From Mycobacterium sp. 852002-10029_SCH5224772 (GTDB lineage Bacteria; Actinomycetota; Actinomycetes; Mycobacteriales; Mycobacteriaceae), in contig NZ_LZHT01000122.1 in NCBI RefSeq assembly GCF_001667315.1, positions 1 to 38,142 on the forward strand: a stretch of DNA of 38,142 bases, written 5' to 3'. Shown here piece by piece: positions 8,121-15,472 of this stretch. The position numbers and the translations under genes were made by a program. The stretch's first letter is position 1. Each line of letters begins with the position of its first letter. The notes below the pieces were generated by a model. The model worked only from the letters and a program-made list of their open reading frames with translations. It was not told where the DNA came from and did not search any database.

Positions 8121-8883
8121 TTTCGAAGCGGAAGTGGCGGACCGGATCGACGCCATGTCCCGCAATGACTATCTTCGGACGCACGCCGCCGATTTCATGC
8201 AGACCTCTCTGCATGCCAAATATTCGTACAACTTTGCTTGGATGTCGCGGCCAATCATCCAGTACCCCCAGGACATGGTCGCTATGCAGGAATTGATCTG
8301 GCGAGTCCGTCCGGACCTAATCATCGAGACGGGGATCGCCCACGGCGGGTCACTCATCTTCAGTGCGTCTATGCTGGCGCTGTTAGACATGGCCGAGGCC
8401 ATCGAAGCCGGCGTTACGCTCGATCCTGCCAAATCCAATCGCCGGGTCGTTGGCGTTGACATCGATATTCGCGCGCATAATCGTATGGCCATCGAGGCGC
8501 ACCCGATGGCCTCCCGCATACAGATGATCCAGGGTTCGAGCATCGCACCCGATGTGGTGGCGCAGGTCAACGAAATTGCTGCGAAATATGAGCGCGTGCT
8601 GGTGTGTCTGGATAGCAATCACACGCACGATCATGTGCTGGCCGAACTAGAAGCCTATGCCCCACTGACCTCGGTAGGCAGTTACTGCGTGGTATTCGAC
8701 ACTATCGTGGAGGACGTGCCTGGTGACTTATCAGCCGACCGCCCTTGGGGCCCAGGCGACAACCCAAAGACGGCGGTCAGAGAATATCTCAAGAGCCACG
8801 CAGAGTTCCAGATCGACAAGAACATCGAGTGCAAGTTACTGATTACGGTAGCCCCAAATGGCTACCTGAACAGGGCTGCGTAA
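8113..8883 (+). CDS. CmcI-like (cephalosporin hydroxylase family) methyltransferase
   Basis: Likely sugar O-methyltransferase of the CmcI family, which in mycobacteria includes rhamnosyl O-methyltransferases. From GTG 8113 the protein is 256 residues. It shows LIIETGIAHGGSLIF (69-83) as motif I, VVGVDIDIRAHN (112-123), the metal-site-like VCLDSNHTHDHV (164-175) and YCVVFDTIVED (191-201), all in family order. The TTG at 8101 would add four residues, but GGAG at 8103-8106 is well spaced for GTG 8113. The start overlaps the previous stop by eight bases, so translation is coupled. The gene ends a three-gene operon that runs head-on into the CDP-sugar operon, with 41 bases between the stops. Methylation of glucuronic acid or of a deoxyhexose is the inferred role; the acceptor is unknown. 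Confidence 0.8.
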   Translation: MDDFEAEVADRIDAMSRNDYLRTHAADFMQTSLHAKYSYNFAWMSRPIIQYPQDMVAMQELIWRVRPDLIIETGIAHGGSLIFSASMLALLDMAEAIEAGVTLDPAKSNRRVVGVDIDIRAHNRMAIEAHPMASRIQMIQGSSIAPDVVAQVNEIAAKYERVLVCLDSNHTHDHVLAELEAYAPLTSVGSYCVVFDTIVEDVPGDLSADRPWGPGDNPKTAVREYLKSHAEFQIDKNIECKLLITVAPNGYLNRAA

Positions 8884-8924
8884 CATCGTTCCGGACACCA
8901 TCCAGTCGGTGAGGAAGGCTGGGT

Positions 8925-10148
8925 TCAGAGAAAGCTCAATTCAGGGATTGCCGTGACGAAACGTGTCCCGCTCTGCGCAAGGTCAGCCAACTGATTCTGC
9001 ACCTCTCGAACGATGTTCCAAGGCAAGATAATTAGGCTGTCTGGCGGATTTTTACGCAGCGCCTCAGGGGAGCGAATCGGGATATGACTTCCTGGCATGA
9101 ATTTGCCTTGCTTGGATACAGCGGCATCGCACACGTACGCGAGTAAGTCGCTTCGGACGCCCGCGTAATTCAGCAACGTGTTACCTTTCGCTGCTGCGCC
9201 GTAGGCCGCCACGCGTTGGCCGTTACGCTTTTGCTCAATTAGGAAGGCTAAAAGGTCGTCCTTCAGACGGTCGGCGCGAGGCTGGAAGGCCGCGTAGGTC
9301 TCAGGTCGGGTTAGCCCGAACTGGCTTTCACGAGTCAGCAGCGCATTAACGCGATCGGTGGTGGCGATCGCCGCTGCGGCATGGCAGCCAAAGATCCGCA
9401 GGCTGCCACCGTGGGTTGGTAGTTCTTCCACGTCCCAGACGCGCAAGCCAGCCATTGCAAAGATACGGGTCACGGTGGTGAGCGACAGATACGAGAAGTG
9501 CTCGTGATAGATGGTGTCGAACTGCGTTCGTTCGATCAGCGGCATCAGGTGGGGGAATTCCAGTGTGACGGTGCCTTCAGGTTTCAGTGCGGCGGCCAGA
9601 CCCCGGGTGAAGTCATTGATGTCAGGAACATGGGCATAAACGTTGTTACCGACAATCAGATCTGCTCGCCGTCCCTCTGCCGCCAGCTGACGTCCCAAGT
9701 TTTCACCGAAGAATTCCCGCCGGACCGAGAGTCCCAGTGCCTCGGCAGCTGCGGCGGTACTCGCGGTCGGCTCGATGCCCAGGCAGGGAATGCCGGCTGC
9801 TTTGAAGTTCTTCAGCAAGTAGCCATCATTGGATGCGACCTCGATGACGAAGCTTTCAAGTCCGAGCTGAAGACGCTCAATCGCAATATGCGCAAAGCGG
9901 GCTGCGTGATCGAGCCAACTGCTAGACGTGCTCGAGAAATAGGCGTAGTCGGCGCTGAACAGTTCTTCAGCGCGGGCGTAGTCCTCGGTTTGTACTAACC
10001 AGCATTCGTGGCAGACGTTAACCCGGAGGGGATAGTGCATCTCTGGGTAACAGAGGTCCTCGGCGCGTAAGTAAGCATTGGAGGGGGGCGCAAAGCCAAG
10101 GTCTACAAAGCGGTGAGTCAAGGTGACTTCGCAGTGTCGGCATTTCAT
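8925..10148 (-). CDS. NDP-hexose C-methyltransferase (TylCIII/NovU/TcaB9 type)
   Basis: Transfers a methyl group from SAM to a ring carbon next to the keto group of an NDP-4-keto-6-deoxyhexose, making a branched sugar. The 407-residue protein has the full family layout. An N-terminal zinc-binding domain has Cys3, Cys6, Cys46 and Cys49. The SAM domain has VIEVASNDGYLLKNF (101-115) and DLIVGNNVYAHVPD (163-176). The catalytic motif YHEHFSYLS (214-222) is complete. The C-terminal domain has AAYGAAAKGNTLLNY and SKQGKFMPGSHIPI. It starts in an ATGA overlap with the epimerase gene, so it is the last gene of the CDP-sugar operon. With RfbF and RfbG upstream, the substrate is most likely a CDP-4-keto-6-deoxyhexose and the product a C3- or C5-methyl-branched sugar; C3 is favoured from what is known of MAC antigens. 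Confidence 0.9.
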   Translation of the reverse strand: MKCRHCEVTLTHRFVDLGFAPPSNAYLRAEDLCYPEMHYPLRVNVCHECWLVQTEDYARAEELFSADYAYFSSTSSSWLDHAARFAHIAIERLQLGLESFVIEVASNDGYLLKNFKAAGIPCLGIEPTASTAAAAEALGLSVRREFFGENLGRQLAAEGRRADLIVGNNVYAHVPDINDFTRGLAAALKPEGTVTLEFPHLMPLIERTQFDTIYHEHFSYLSLTTVTRIFAMAGLRVWDVEELPTHGGSLRIFGCHAAAAIATTDRVNALLTRESQFGLTRPETYAAFQPRADRLKDDLLAFLIEQKRNGQRVAAYGAAAKGNTLLNYAGVRSDLLAYVCDAAVSKQGKFMPGSHIPIRSPEALRKNPPDSLIILPWNIVREVQNQLADLAQSGTRFVTAIPELSFL

Positions 10149-10696
10149 AACGCGACCCCTGCGAAGTCGGGACTCAGCAAGGGGTGGGTCAAATCGCGAG
10201 GTGAGACATCCCGCGGCGGCAGTGGCCAGGAAATAGCAAGCCGGGGATCGTCGTGACGAACACCGCCTTCTGATGGCGGATCATAGGAGGCCGTATGCAG
10301 GTATAGCAATTCGCTCTCGGGCTCCAGAACCTGGAAGCCGTGGGCGAAACCCTCTGGGATGATCAGCATCTGCGCGTCGTCTTGCGCCAATTGCTCGGCG
10401 TGCCACTGTAAGAAAGTGGGAGAGTCAATCCGTAGGTCCACCGCGACGTCCCAGACCCGCCCGCGTAGGCATCGAATCATCTTCATCTCCGCGTGGGGTG
10501 GCCTTTGGAAGTGCAAGCCACGCACGGCGCCGGCATGACTCGTCTTGGAGTGGTTGATCTGTGCGATTTGGCGGTTCCCCAGTAGCGGTTGAAGTTCTTC
10601 GGCGCAGAAGATGCGGCCGAAGACTCCACGGGCATCGCGAAAAGGCAAGGATTGCACGATCTTCAGATCGGGCAGCGGGGTATCGAGGACGTTCAT
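10145..10696 (-). CDS. RmlC-like NDP-4-keto-6-deoxyhexose 3,5-epimerase
   Basis: Epimerises C3 and/or C5 of an NDP-4-keto-6-deoxyhexose. From ATG 10696 the protein is 183 residues, the usual size. The signature GAVRGLHFQRPPHAEMK (56-72) contains catalytic His62. The cupin strand has GRVWDVAVDLR, and EGFAHGFQVL (115-124) and YLHTASYDP (132-140) complete the active site. I chose ATG 10696 because it overlaps the rfbG stop as ATGA; the upstream TTG at 10708 would add four residues and lie inside rfbG. The stop overlaps the C-methyltransferase start in a second ATGA. Its place between a CDP-glucose dehydratase and a C-methyltransferase suggests it works on a CDP-linked keto sugar rather than dTDP-4-keto-rhamnose. 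Some family members epimerise only C3 or only C5, which sequence alone does not settle. Confidence 0.9.
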   Translation of the reverse strand: MNVLDTPLPDLKIVQSLPFRDARGVFGRIFCAEELQPLLGNRQIAQINHSKTSHAGAVRGLHFQRPPHAEMKMIRCLRGRVWDVAVDLRIDSPTFLQWHAEQLAQDDAQMLIIPEGFAHGFQVLEPESELLYLHTASYDPPSEGGVRHDDPRLAISWPLPPRDVSPRDLTHPLLSPDFAGVAL

Positions 10697-11781
10697 GTGG
10701 TCGCCCAATTAAGGCCCAAATTGCCTGCATCGGCGACGTAGGTGGTTAATTCGTGGATGCTCGATACTTCGCCGGCTTCAAGAAAGCGGCGATACCAGCT
10801 CGCAGTGTGGTCGATTGCGTTCTCAAGATTCCAGACGGGACGCCATCCAAGATGCATTTTCGCTTTTGAGCTGTCTAGTTGGAGCAAACCCGCCTCGTGT
10901 GGCTGAGTATCCGATGCTAACTGCCACCGCACGTCTGGCCAAGTGCGAACAACAGCGCTTAGCACATTCTCAACCGTCCGAGTCCCCTCCCCATCGGGCC
11001 CGAAGTTCCAAGCATCAGCACAAGTGGTATCACCAGCCAGCAGCCGCTGACCCAACACCAAATAGCCACTGAGGCAATCAAGAACATGTTGCCAGGGGCG
11101 GGTGGCGTGCGGCGAACGAATAGTCAGCGGCTTGTTAGCGGTGACCGAACGCACCAAATCAGGAATCAGCCGGTCCTCAGACCAGTCGCCACCCCCGATA
11201 ACATTGCCGCCGCGCGCAGTTGCGACTAACGCGGCCGAAGGCTGATGCAGAAATGCTGTGCGGTGACTCGCCGCGACCAGCTCGGCCCCCGCTTTCGATG
11301 CGCTATAGGGGTCGTGCCCGCCCAGTCTGTCACGTTCCCGGTAAGCCCAAGGCCATTCACGGTTTTCGTAACATTTATCAGTCGTGACAACTACTACCGC
11401 GCGCACATCCGGCGTGTGGCGGACTGCCTCGAGCAAATGCAGTGTGCCCATCACGTTTGTAGCCCAGGTAGTTACCGGGTCGCGGTACGACCGGCGAACG
11501 AACGGTTGTGCGGCTAAATGGAATACGATCTCCGGCCTCTCAGCGGCGAGGACCGCAAGCACTGCAGCTTCATCGCGAATGTCGACCCGATGATCCTTAG
11601 CGGACAGGTTCAGCAGGTTCCAATGGCTCGGCTCGGACGATGGATCCAGTCCGAGGCCTATGACACGCGAACCTAGTGCTTCCAGCCACAGGCACAACCA
11701 ACTGCCCTTAAAACCGGTGTGACCGGTGACCAGGACTCGGCGCCCGCTGTAGGCATTTCCGAAGGAGTTCAAGGCCAGCAT
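10693..11781 (-). CDS. rfbG: CDP-glucose 4,6-dehydratase
   Basis: Converts CDP-glucose to CDP-4-keto-6-deoxyglucose with bound NAD+. From ATG 11781 it has 362 residues, matching enteric RfbG proteins of about 360. The start VLVTGHTGFKGSWLCLWL carries the variant glycine motif GHTGFKG (20-26) that is diagnostic for this subfamily. FHLAAQPFVRRSY is the next landmark. TTDKCYEN (133-140) supplies the dehydratase Thr/Asp with the Lys of the CDP-glucose type, and Y159-SAS-K163 the YxxxK. GGNVIGGGDWSEDRLIPD is also typical. The longer frame starts at TTG 11808; I prefer ATG 11781, which overlaps rfbF by 13 bases. The gene is second to third in a tightly coupled operon and depends on RfbF for its substrate. 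Confidence 0.95.
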   Translation of the reverse strand: MLALNSFGNAYSGRRVLVTGHTGFKGSWLCLWLEALGSRVIGLGLDPSSEPSHWNLLNLSAKDHRVDIRDEAAVLAVLAAERPEIVFHLAAQPFVRRSYRDPVTTWATNVMGTLHLLEAVRHTPDVRAVVVVTTDKCYENREWPWAYRERDRLGGHDPYSASKAGAELVAASHRTAFLHQPSAALVATARGGNVIGGGDWSEDRLIPDLVRSVTANKPLTIRSPHATRPWQHVLDCLSGYLVLGQRLLAGDTTCADAWNFGPDGEGTRTVENVLSAVVRTWPDVRWQLASDTQPHEAGLLQLDSSKAKMHLGWRPVWNLENAIDHTASWYRRFLEAGEVSSIHELTTYVADAGNLGLNWATT

Positions 11782-12542
11782 TTCCACGGTGCTTCGCCAC
11801 TGCTCCAAAGTTCTTCGAGCATATTTTTGTCTCGTAGCGTGTCCATCGGTTGCCAGAAGCCGGAATGCTCGAAGGCCATTACTTCACCGTCCGCAGCGAG
11901 CCGAGCCAATGGCGGCCCCTCCCAAGCGGTTTGGTCGCCTTGAATATAGTCGAGTACCACAGGTGACAGGACGAAAAATCCGCCGTTGATGAGGCCACCA
12001 TCGCCTCGCGGCTTCTCGGCAAAGCCGGTCACCCGGTCGCCTGCGCACTCGATGGCACCGTAGCGCCCAGGCGGGAGTACCGCCGTTACGGTGGCGTGGC
12101 GCCCGTGCTGACGGTGGAATTCGATGCTCGCGCCAATGTTCACATCACTGAGTCCGTCACCGTAGGTAAAGCAGAACGCTTCGTCGTTCTCGATGTAGGC
12201 GCCCACCCGTTTCAGGCGCCCGCCCGTCAGGGTCTCGTCGCCGGTATCCACCAACGTCACCCGCCAAGGTTCTGCGTGGTGCCGATGCACTTCCATCCTG
12301 TTAACAGACATATCGAAAGTAACGTCCGACATGTGCAGAAAATAGTTGGCGAAGTATTCTTTAATGACGTAACCCTTATATCCGCAGCACACGATGAAAT
12401 CCTGAATGCCGTGGTGGGAGTAGAGTTTCATGATGTGCCAGAGGATTGGCCGACCGCCGATCTCCACCATTGGCTTGGGTCGAATCGCAGTTTCCTCGCT
12501 TAGGCGAGTCCCGAGGCCGCCAGCTAGTAGTACAGCCTTCAT
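11769..12542 (-). CDS. rfbF: Glucose-1-phosphate cytidylyltransferase
   Basis: Makes CDP-glucose from CTP and glucose 1-phosphate, the first step toward CDP-activated deoxysugars. The 257-residue length is exactly as expected for RfbF. KAVLLAGGLGTRLSEET (2-18) with IRPKPMVEIGG (20-30) is the nucleotidyl-transfer motif, with the SEE-T signature of cytidylyltransferases rather than of the thymidylyl enzyme RmlA. ILWHIMKLYSHHG, FCFTYGDGLSDV and GFWQPMDTLRDKNMLEELW follow in the order seen in Salmonella and Yersinia RfbF. The ATG at 12542 overlaps the stop of the upstream gene as ATGA. Together with rfbG it fixes the nucleotide carrier of this pathway as CDP, unusual beside the dTDP-rhamnose and 6-deoxytalose that supply the GPL core sugars. 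Confidence 0.96.
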   Translation of the reverse strand: MKAVLLAGGLGTRLSEETAIRPKPMVEIGGRPILWHIMKLYSHHGIQDFIVCCGYKGYVIKEYFANYFLHMSDVTFDMSVNRMEVHRHHAEPWRVTLVDTGDETLTGGRLKRVGAYIENDEAFCFTYGDGLSDVNIGASIEFHRQHGRHATVTAVLPPGRYGAIECAGDRVTGFAEKPRGDGGLINGGFFVLSPVVLDYIQGDQTAWEGPPLARLAADGEVMAFEHSGFWQPMDTLRDKNMLEELWSSGEAPWKCWP

Positions 12543-13402
12543 CGCGCTTGCTTCCTTTTTGAGCGATAACGGCTTAAACGACCGCCCTGTGGCTCTGTCG
12601 ATGCGATAGAGTAGCCCGAGTTGTCATCCACGATCACACTCATGTATCCGAATATTTCTGCGGGGATCTTATTGGAATAAAATTCCGTAAGTTGTCGAAT
12701 CAGAAGAAACGAGCCCAGTCGTTCGGAAAGAAATCCGACCGCTCGCACTTGGTATGTGTCGTACTTTTCCACCCGATTGTGATAGCGATTCAAGAATTGT
12801 CGGCTAATTGATTCGATACTTGACAGCGCCTTTGTCAGCCAGTCAACTGGATAGATCCCAAGTTCAACGCCGCCGGGGATGAAGTGTCTGGAGGCTAGAA
12901 ACTCAGATGCGGAATCTGAATCTAACACGCCCATTTCGACTGCTAGCGACGCATAATCGAGTATATCTTGGCGGTGATGGCATGCCGCGTACTGGCCGAT
13001 TATCGACTTCTTGAAATATTTCGGCTGCGCGACTAGAAACTCGCGGCCAACTCTAGGGGTGAACACTGTTAGTTCGGGCTGACTGGTAATAGCCCGAAGG
13101 CTAAGCTCTCTCATGGTCGGATACGATGGCGCCTCTACTCCCTCTGGGGTAGGCAGAATTCTTTTTCTATAGGAAGAAATCTCAATAAGTTGAGCACTGG
13201 GGGGCAATTTCTTGATTGCGATCGGCAATACGTGCGATCCTGCGGCGCCATAGGCGAGCGGTCTGGCTTCATGCCAATATCGATCAAGTTGTTTAACATG
13301 AAATGCGGAATCAGATTGAAATTCTCCGAGTGCAATACAATCGTCGTACCAACCCTGGGGCAACAAGGGGTCTTCATGAGTAATGCAGAATCTATGGATC
13401 AT
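12539..13402 (-). CDS. Unrecognised protein, weak DUF4422/glycosyltransferase likeness
   Basis: I do not recognise this 287-residue protein with confidence. It starts MIHRFCITHEDPLLPQGWYDDCIALG at ATG 13402; the frame is open further up to 13564, but that part (Arg/Ser-rich) does not look like protein. An early strand FCITHEDPL and a late stretch RAVGFLSERLGSFLLIRQL recall the DUF4422-type transferases, which begin with a VCHK-like strand and end with a GFLxERL motif. The middle contains QYAACHHRQDILDYASLAVE. The stop overlaps rfbF by four bases (ATGA), so it is the first gene of the CDP-sugar operon and probably uses or helps make that sugar. Its G+C is clearly lower than that of rfbF and rfbG, so it may come from a different source. 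A glycosyltransferase for the CDP-sugar is a reasonable but untested guess. Confidence 0.6.
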   Translation of the reverse strand: MIHRFCITHEDPLLPQGWYDDCIALGEFQSDSAFHVKQLDRYWHEARPLAYGAAGSHVLPIAIKKLPPSAQLIEISSYRKRILPTPEGVEAPSYPTMRELSLRAITSQPELTVFTPRVGREFLVAQPKYFKKSIIGQYAACHHRQDILDYASLAVEMGVLDSDSASEFLASRHFIPGGVELGIYPVDWLTKALSSIESISRQFLNRYHNRVEKYDTYQVRAVGFLSERLGSFLLIRQLTEFYSNKIPAEIFGYMSVIVDDNSGYSIASTEPQGGRLSRYRSKRKQAR

Positions 13403-13874
13403 GAGGCTGAACTGGTTTCGGGCTCGGGTGCTAGCGAGTGTTCGGGCGCATTCCCTCCCTCGGTCCGTGGACCGAAAGCAAGTAGCAGGCGGCCGCAACT
13501 GCGATGATCGACTGTCGATAGACGACGACCGCTCGGTCGTTGAAGGTTCATCCACCCTCCACACCAGTGCGCACGAGCGGTGAGTTAGTAACCAAATCGT
13601 TCGCCACGCAAGCGATTCTAGATGACATCATATCCATCCTTGGGCGAATCATCGACACCATGACCTGACTGACGCTACGGCAGGACGCCCGGTGCGGTGC
13701 ACGATTGCCGGTCTACATGGCCAGCAAGTGCGCGAACGATCACGTAACGGACAATAATGGCTAGGTTTCACCTATGTAGGTTGGTCTCGACCGACTGATT
13801 AACTCCTCAATTCTGCCTATCGGATGCCTCAAGGAAGGTCGAGCGGGTTAATATCGCATTAGCAAATGCCCAGT
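13403..13874. other. Intergenic region upstream of the CDP-sugar operon
   Basis: 472 bases between two minus-strand genes. The region should hold the promoter of the 13402-8925 operon. I find no protein with family motifs, no RNA gene and no clear terminator. The part nearest 13564 continues the open frame of the unrecognised gene but with unlikely composition. The stretch 13780-13870 is relatively AT-rich and has no palindrome that I can support. Confidence 0.4.
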
Positions 13875-14603
13875 CTATACCCCGATGGCGCGCCTCATAA
13901 TAATAATTTGGTCAGCTTGAAAGTCTCCTTCGCAAGTGGCCATCGTGTAATGGCCGTATATCGCGTCAACCAGCGCCTTGATGAGGTCGACAAACGAGAG
14001 CTGGCTGTAGAAAGTCCAAATGTCGCAGCAAGAGCCTTTAACCACATAGATCCCGCGATCGACCAACCCGCTAGGGAAAAGGCAATCTAGACACTTTATC
14101 ATGTCGGCGCTCGTGGTACTTCCGGTATCAAGAATGACATCGAAAGGACCGTATTGCGCGGCCACCGCTGTCAGTAATGTACTGTTTTGCTCCGAACCGA
14201 AGCGAACGTGAGTACCTTCTGGACCGCCGATTCTTACAAGCTTGGAGTTGATATCGACAACGGCGATGACCGAATCGGGGTGTAACCGTTGTTGCCAGAT
14301 CGGTAACGAGTCGGCATAAAAGCTACCGATTTCTAATACGCGGATCGGCTTGGTTCGGTCGACTGTATATGGGTATAACGGCGAGTGGTCCGCGCGCTCG
14401 CGGCCTGCTAATGGATGATGATTTACTGGAGGCTTATCGCTGTTGGCCGGCCAGATGGACATTTCAGCTAGATCTGGCCCCGTCGCCTTCGATAGTCTCC
14501 GACGGCTGCGTCGACGATAGCGCCGAGCAACAGGCGAAAAGTTCAGGATGATTTTCACGACTGCCATTGTGTCACCCGGGGCATTCAACCGTATGCCAAC
14601 CAT
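13875..14603 (-). CDS. MycE-like sugar O-methyltransferase homologue with altered active-site motif
   Basis: A protein of up to 242 residues that resembles the macrolide sugar O-methyltransferase family (MycE and relatives). SPLYPYTVDRTKPIRVLEIGSFYADSLPIWQQRL (74-107) corresponds to the family's 'Y...R...LEIG...GGS...W' stretch, then VIAVVDINSKLVRI (112-125) and the expected GPFDVILDTGSTTSADMI (152-169). In active members this last motif reads DDGSH and the next strand ends in VIED, giving metal ligands and a catalytic His; here they read DTGST (159-163) and VVKG (187-190). It may be inactive, bind metal differently, or act on another substrate. Starts: ATG 14603 (used), or ATG 14567 (MAVVKIILN) with GGTGA just upstream. 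The region near the start is basic (RRYRRRSRRR). It lies 77 bases after drrC. Confidence 0.7.
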   Translation of the reverse strand: MVGIRLNAPGDTMAVVKIILNFSPVARRYRRRSRRRLSKATGPDLAEMSIWPANSDKPPVNHHPLAGRERADHSPLYPYTVDRTKPIRVLEIGSFYADSLPIWQQRLHPDSVIAVVDINSKLVRIGGPEGTHVRFGSEQNSTLLTAVAAQYGPFDVILDTGSTTSADMIKCLDCLFPSGLVDRGIYVVKGSCCDIWTFYSQLSFVDLIKALVDAIYGHYTMATCEGDFQADQIIIMRRAIGV

Positions 14604-14680
14604 GCGTCGACTTGCGGTGCTGCAGAAGCCATCACGGGCGGGTAAACGTCAGTCACCTCAAGCGCGGATTCCGGACGGCA

Positions 14681-15472
14681 CTATGCGTTTGCCTCAGCAG
14701 CTAACCGATAGCCGCGGACCGCGACTGGGACGAATACTGCCAGCAGCGCGACAGCCCAGATAAGGGTTATCGCGAAAGGCCAGGCGAGTGGGCCCCCGTG
14801 GGCTAGAGACCTCATCGTCTCGATGGGCGGCGATATCGGTTGCATACGGATCAACGGCCGAACCCACTCTGGAAACAGGCCGATGGGAGTGGCACCCGGG
14901 TTGACGAATGCCATCGAAAAAGTGAGGCCCAGTATCCAAGTCATTGCTGTGCGGCCATTCTGGCGAACCGCCATCGCCATCACCATCGCAGTGAACCCGG
15001 TTACCGCGATCGACGGGATCATAATAAAAGCCAGGGCCGCGGGCCAGCCATGTGTGAAACGCAGCCCCATTGTGAGTCCGATCCCGGTAATCAAGACTGT
15101 CCCGATGAGCGCGCGCACGACCTCGGCGGTTACCCATCCGGTAAGCGGGCTGGCCCGGTGTATCGGTAGCACCCACATCCGGCTGAGCAGGCGCGATTGG
15201 CGGTCCATGGTAATGCCGACCGAGTTGCCCAAAGCACCGAAAAGGGCAGAAATTACCGCGCACATGGGCACTATGCCGTACACGCTCTCCACTCCGGTGA
15301 CCGCGCGCACGCGCTCGCCCAGCACGATTTGGTAGGCGAAGAGGAGGAACACGGGTAGGAGCAGTGAGCCCATTAGGACCGCTTGGTCACGTCGCCATCG
15401 GAGTAGTAGCCGGCTAGCCTGCACCCAGCTTTGGGTAAGCAGGGAAGCTTGCAACTCAAGGCGATGCGCCAC
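14681..15472 (-). CDS. drrC: DrrC-like ABC transporter permease
   Basis: Membrane subunit of an ABC-2 type exporter, 263 residues from GTG 15472. The stop of drrB and this start share one base (TAGTG), so I prefer it to the longer frame from 15535, whose first 21 residues are Arg/His-rich and lie inside drrB. It has about six hydrophobic segments, starting at VLMGSLLLPVFLLFAYQIVLG and ending at WPFAITLIWAVALLAVFVPVAV. The ABC-2 signature region lies around GNSVGITMDRQSRLLSRMWVLPIHRAS. Family knowledge links Drr proteins to export of mycobacterial surface lipids (DIM/PDIM) and daunorubicin resistance; in MAC GPL clusters drrABC bounds the serovar region. Transport of GPL or a precursor is the likely role. 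The 77-bp gap to the next gene could allow read-through into the serovar cassette. Confidence 0.88.
   Translation of the reverse strand: MAHRLELQASLLTQSWVQASRLLLRWRRDQAVLMGSLLLPVFLLFAYQIVLGERVRAVTGVESVYGIVPMCAVISALFGALGNSVGITMDRQSRLLSRMWVLPIHRASPLTGWVTAEVVRALIGTVLITGIGLTMGLRFTHGWPAALAFIMIPSIAVTGFTAMVMAMAVRQNGRTAMTWILGLTFSMAFVNPGATPIGLFPEWVRPLIRMQPISPPIETMRSLAHGGPLAWPFAITLIWAVALLAVFVPVAVRGYRLAAEANA

Noticed and set aside
13403..13564. N-terminal extension of the unknown gene to 13564
   Set aside because: The 54 extra residues are Arg/Ser/Thr-rich and unlike protein; ATG 13402 opens a normal strand-forming N-terminus.
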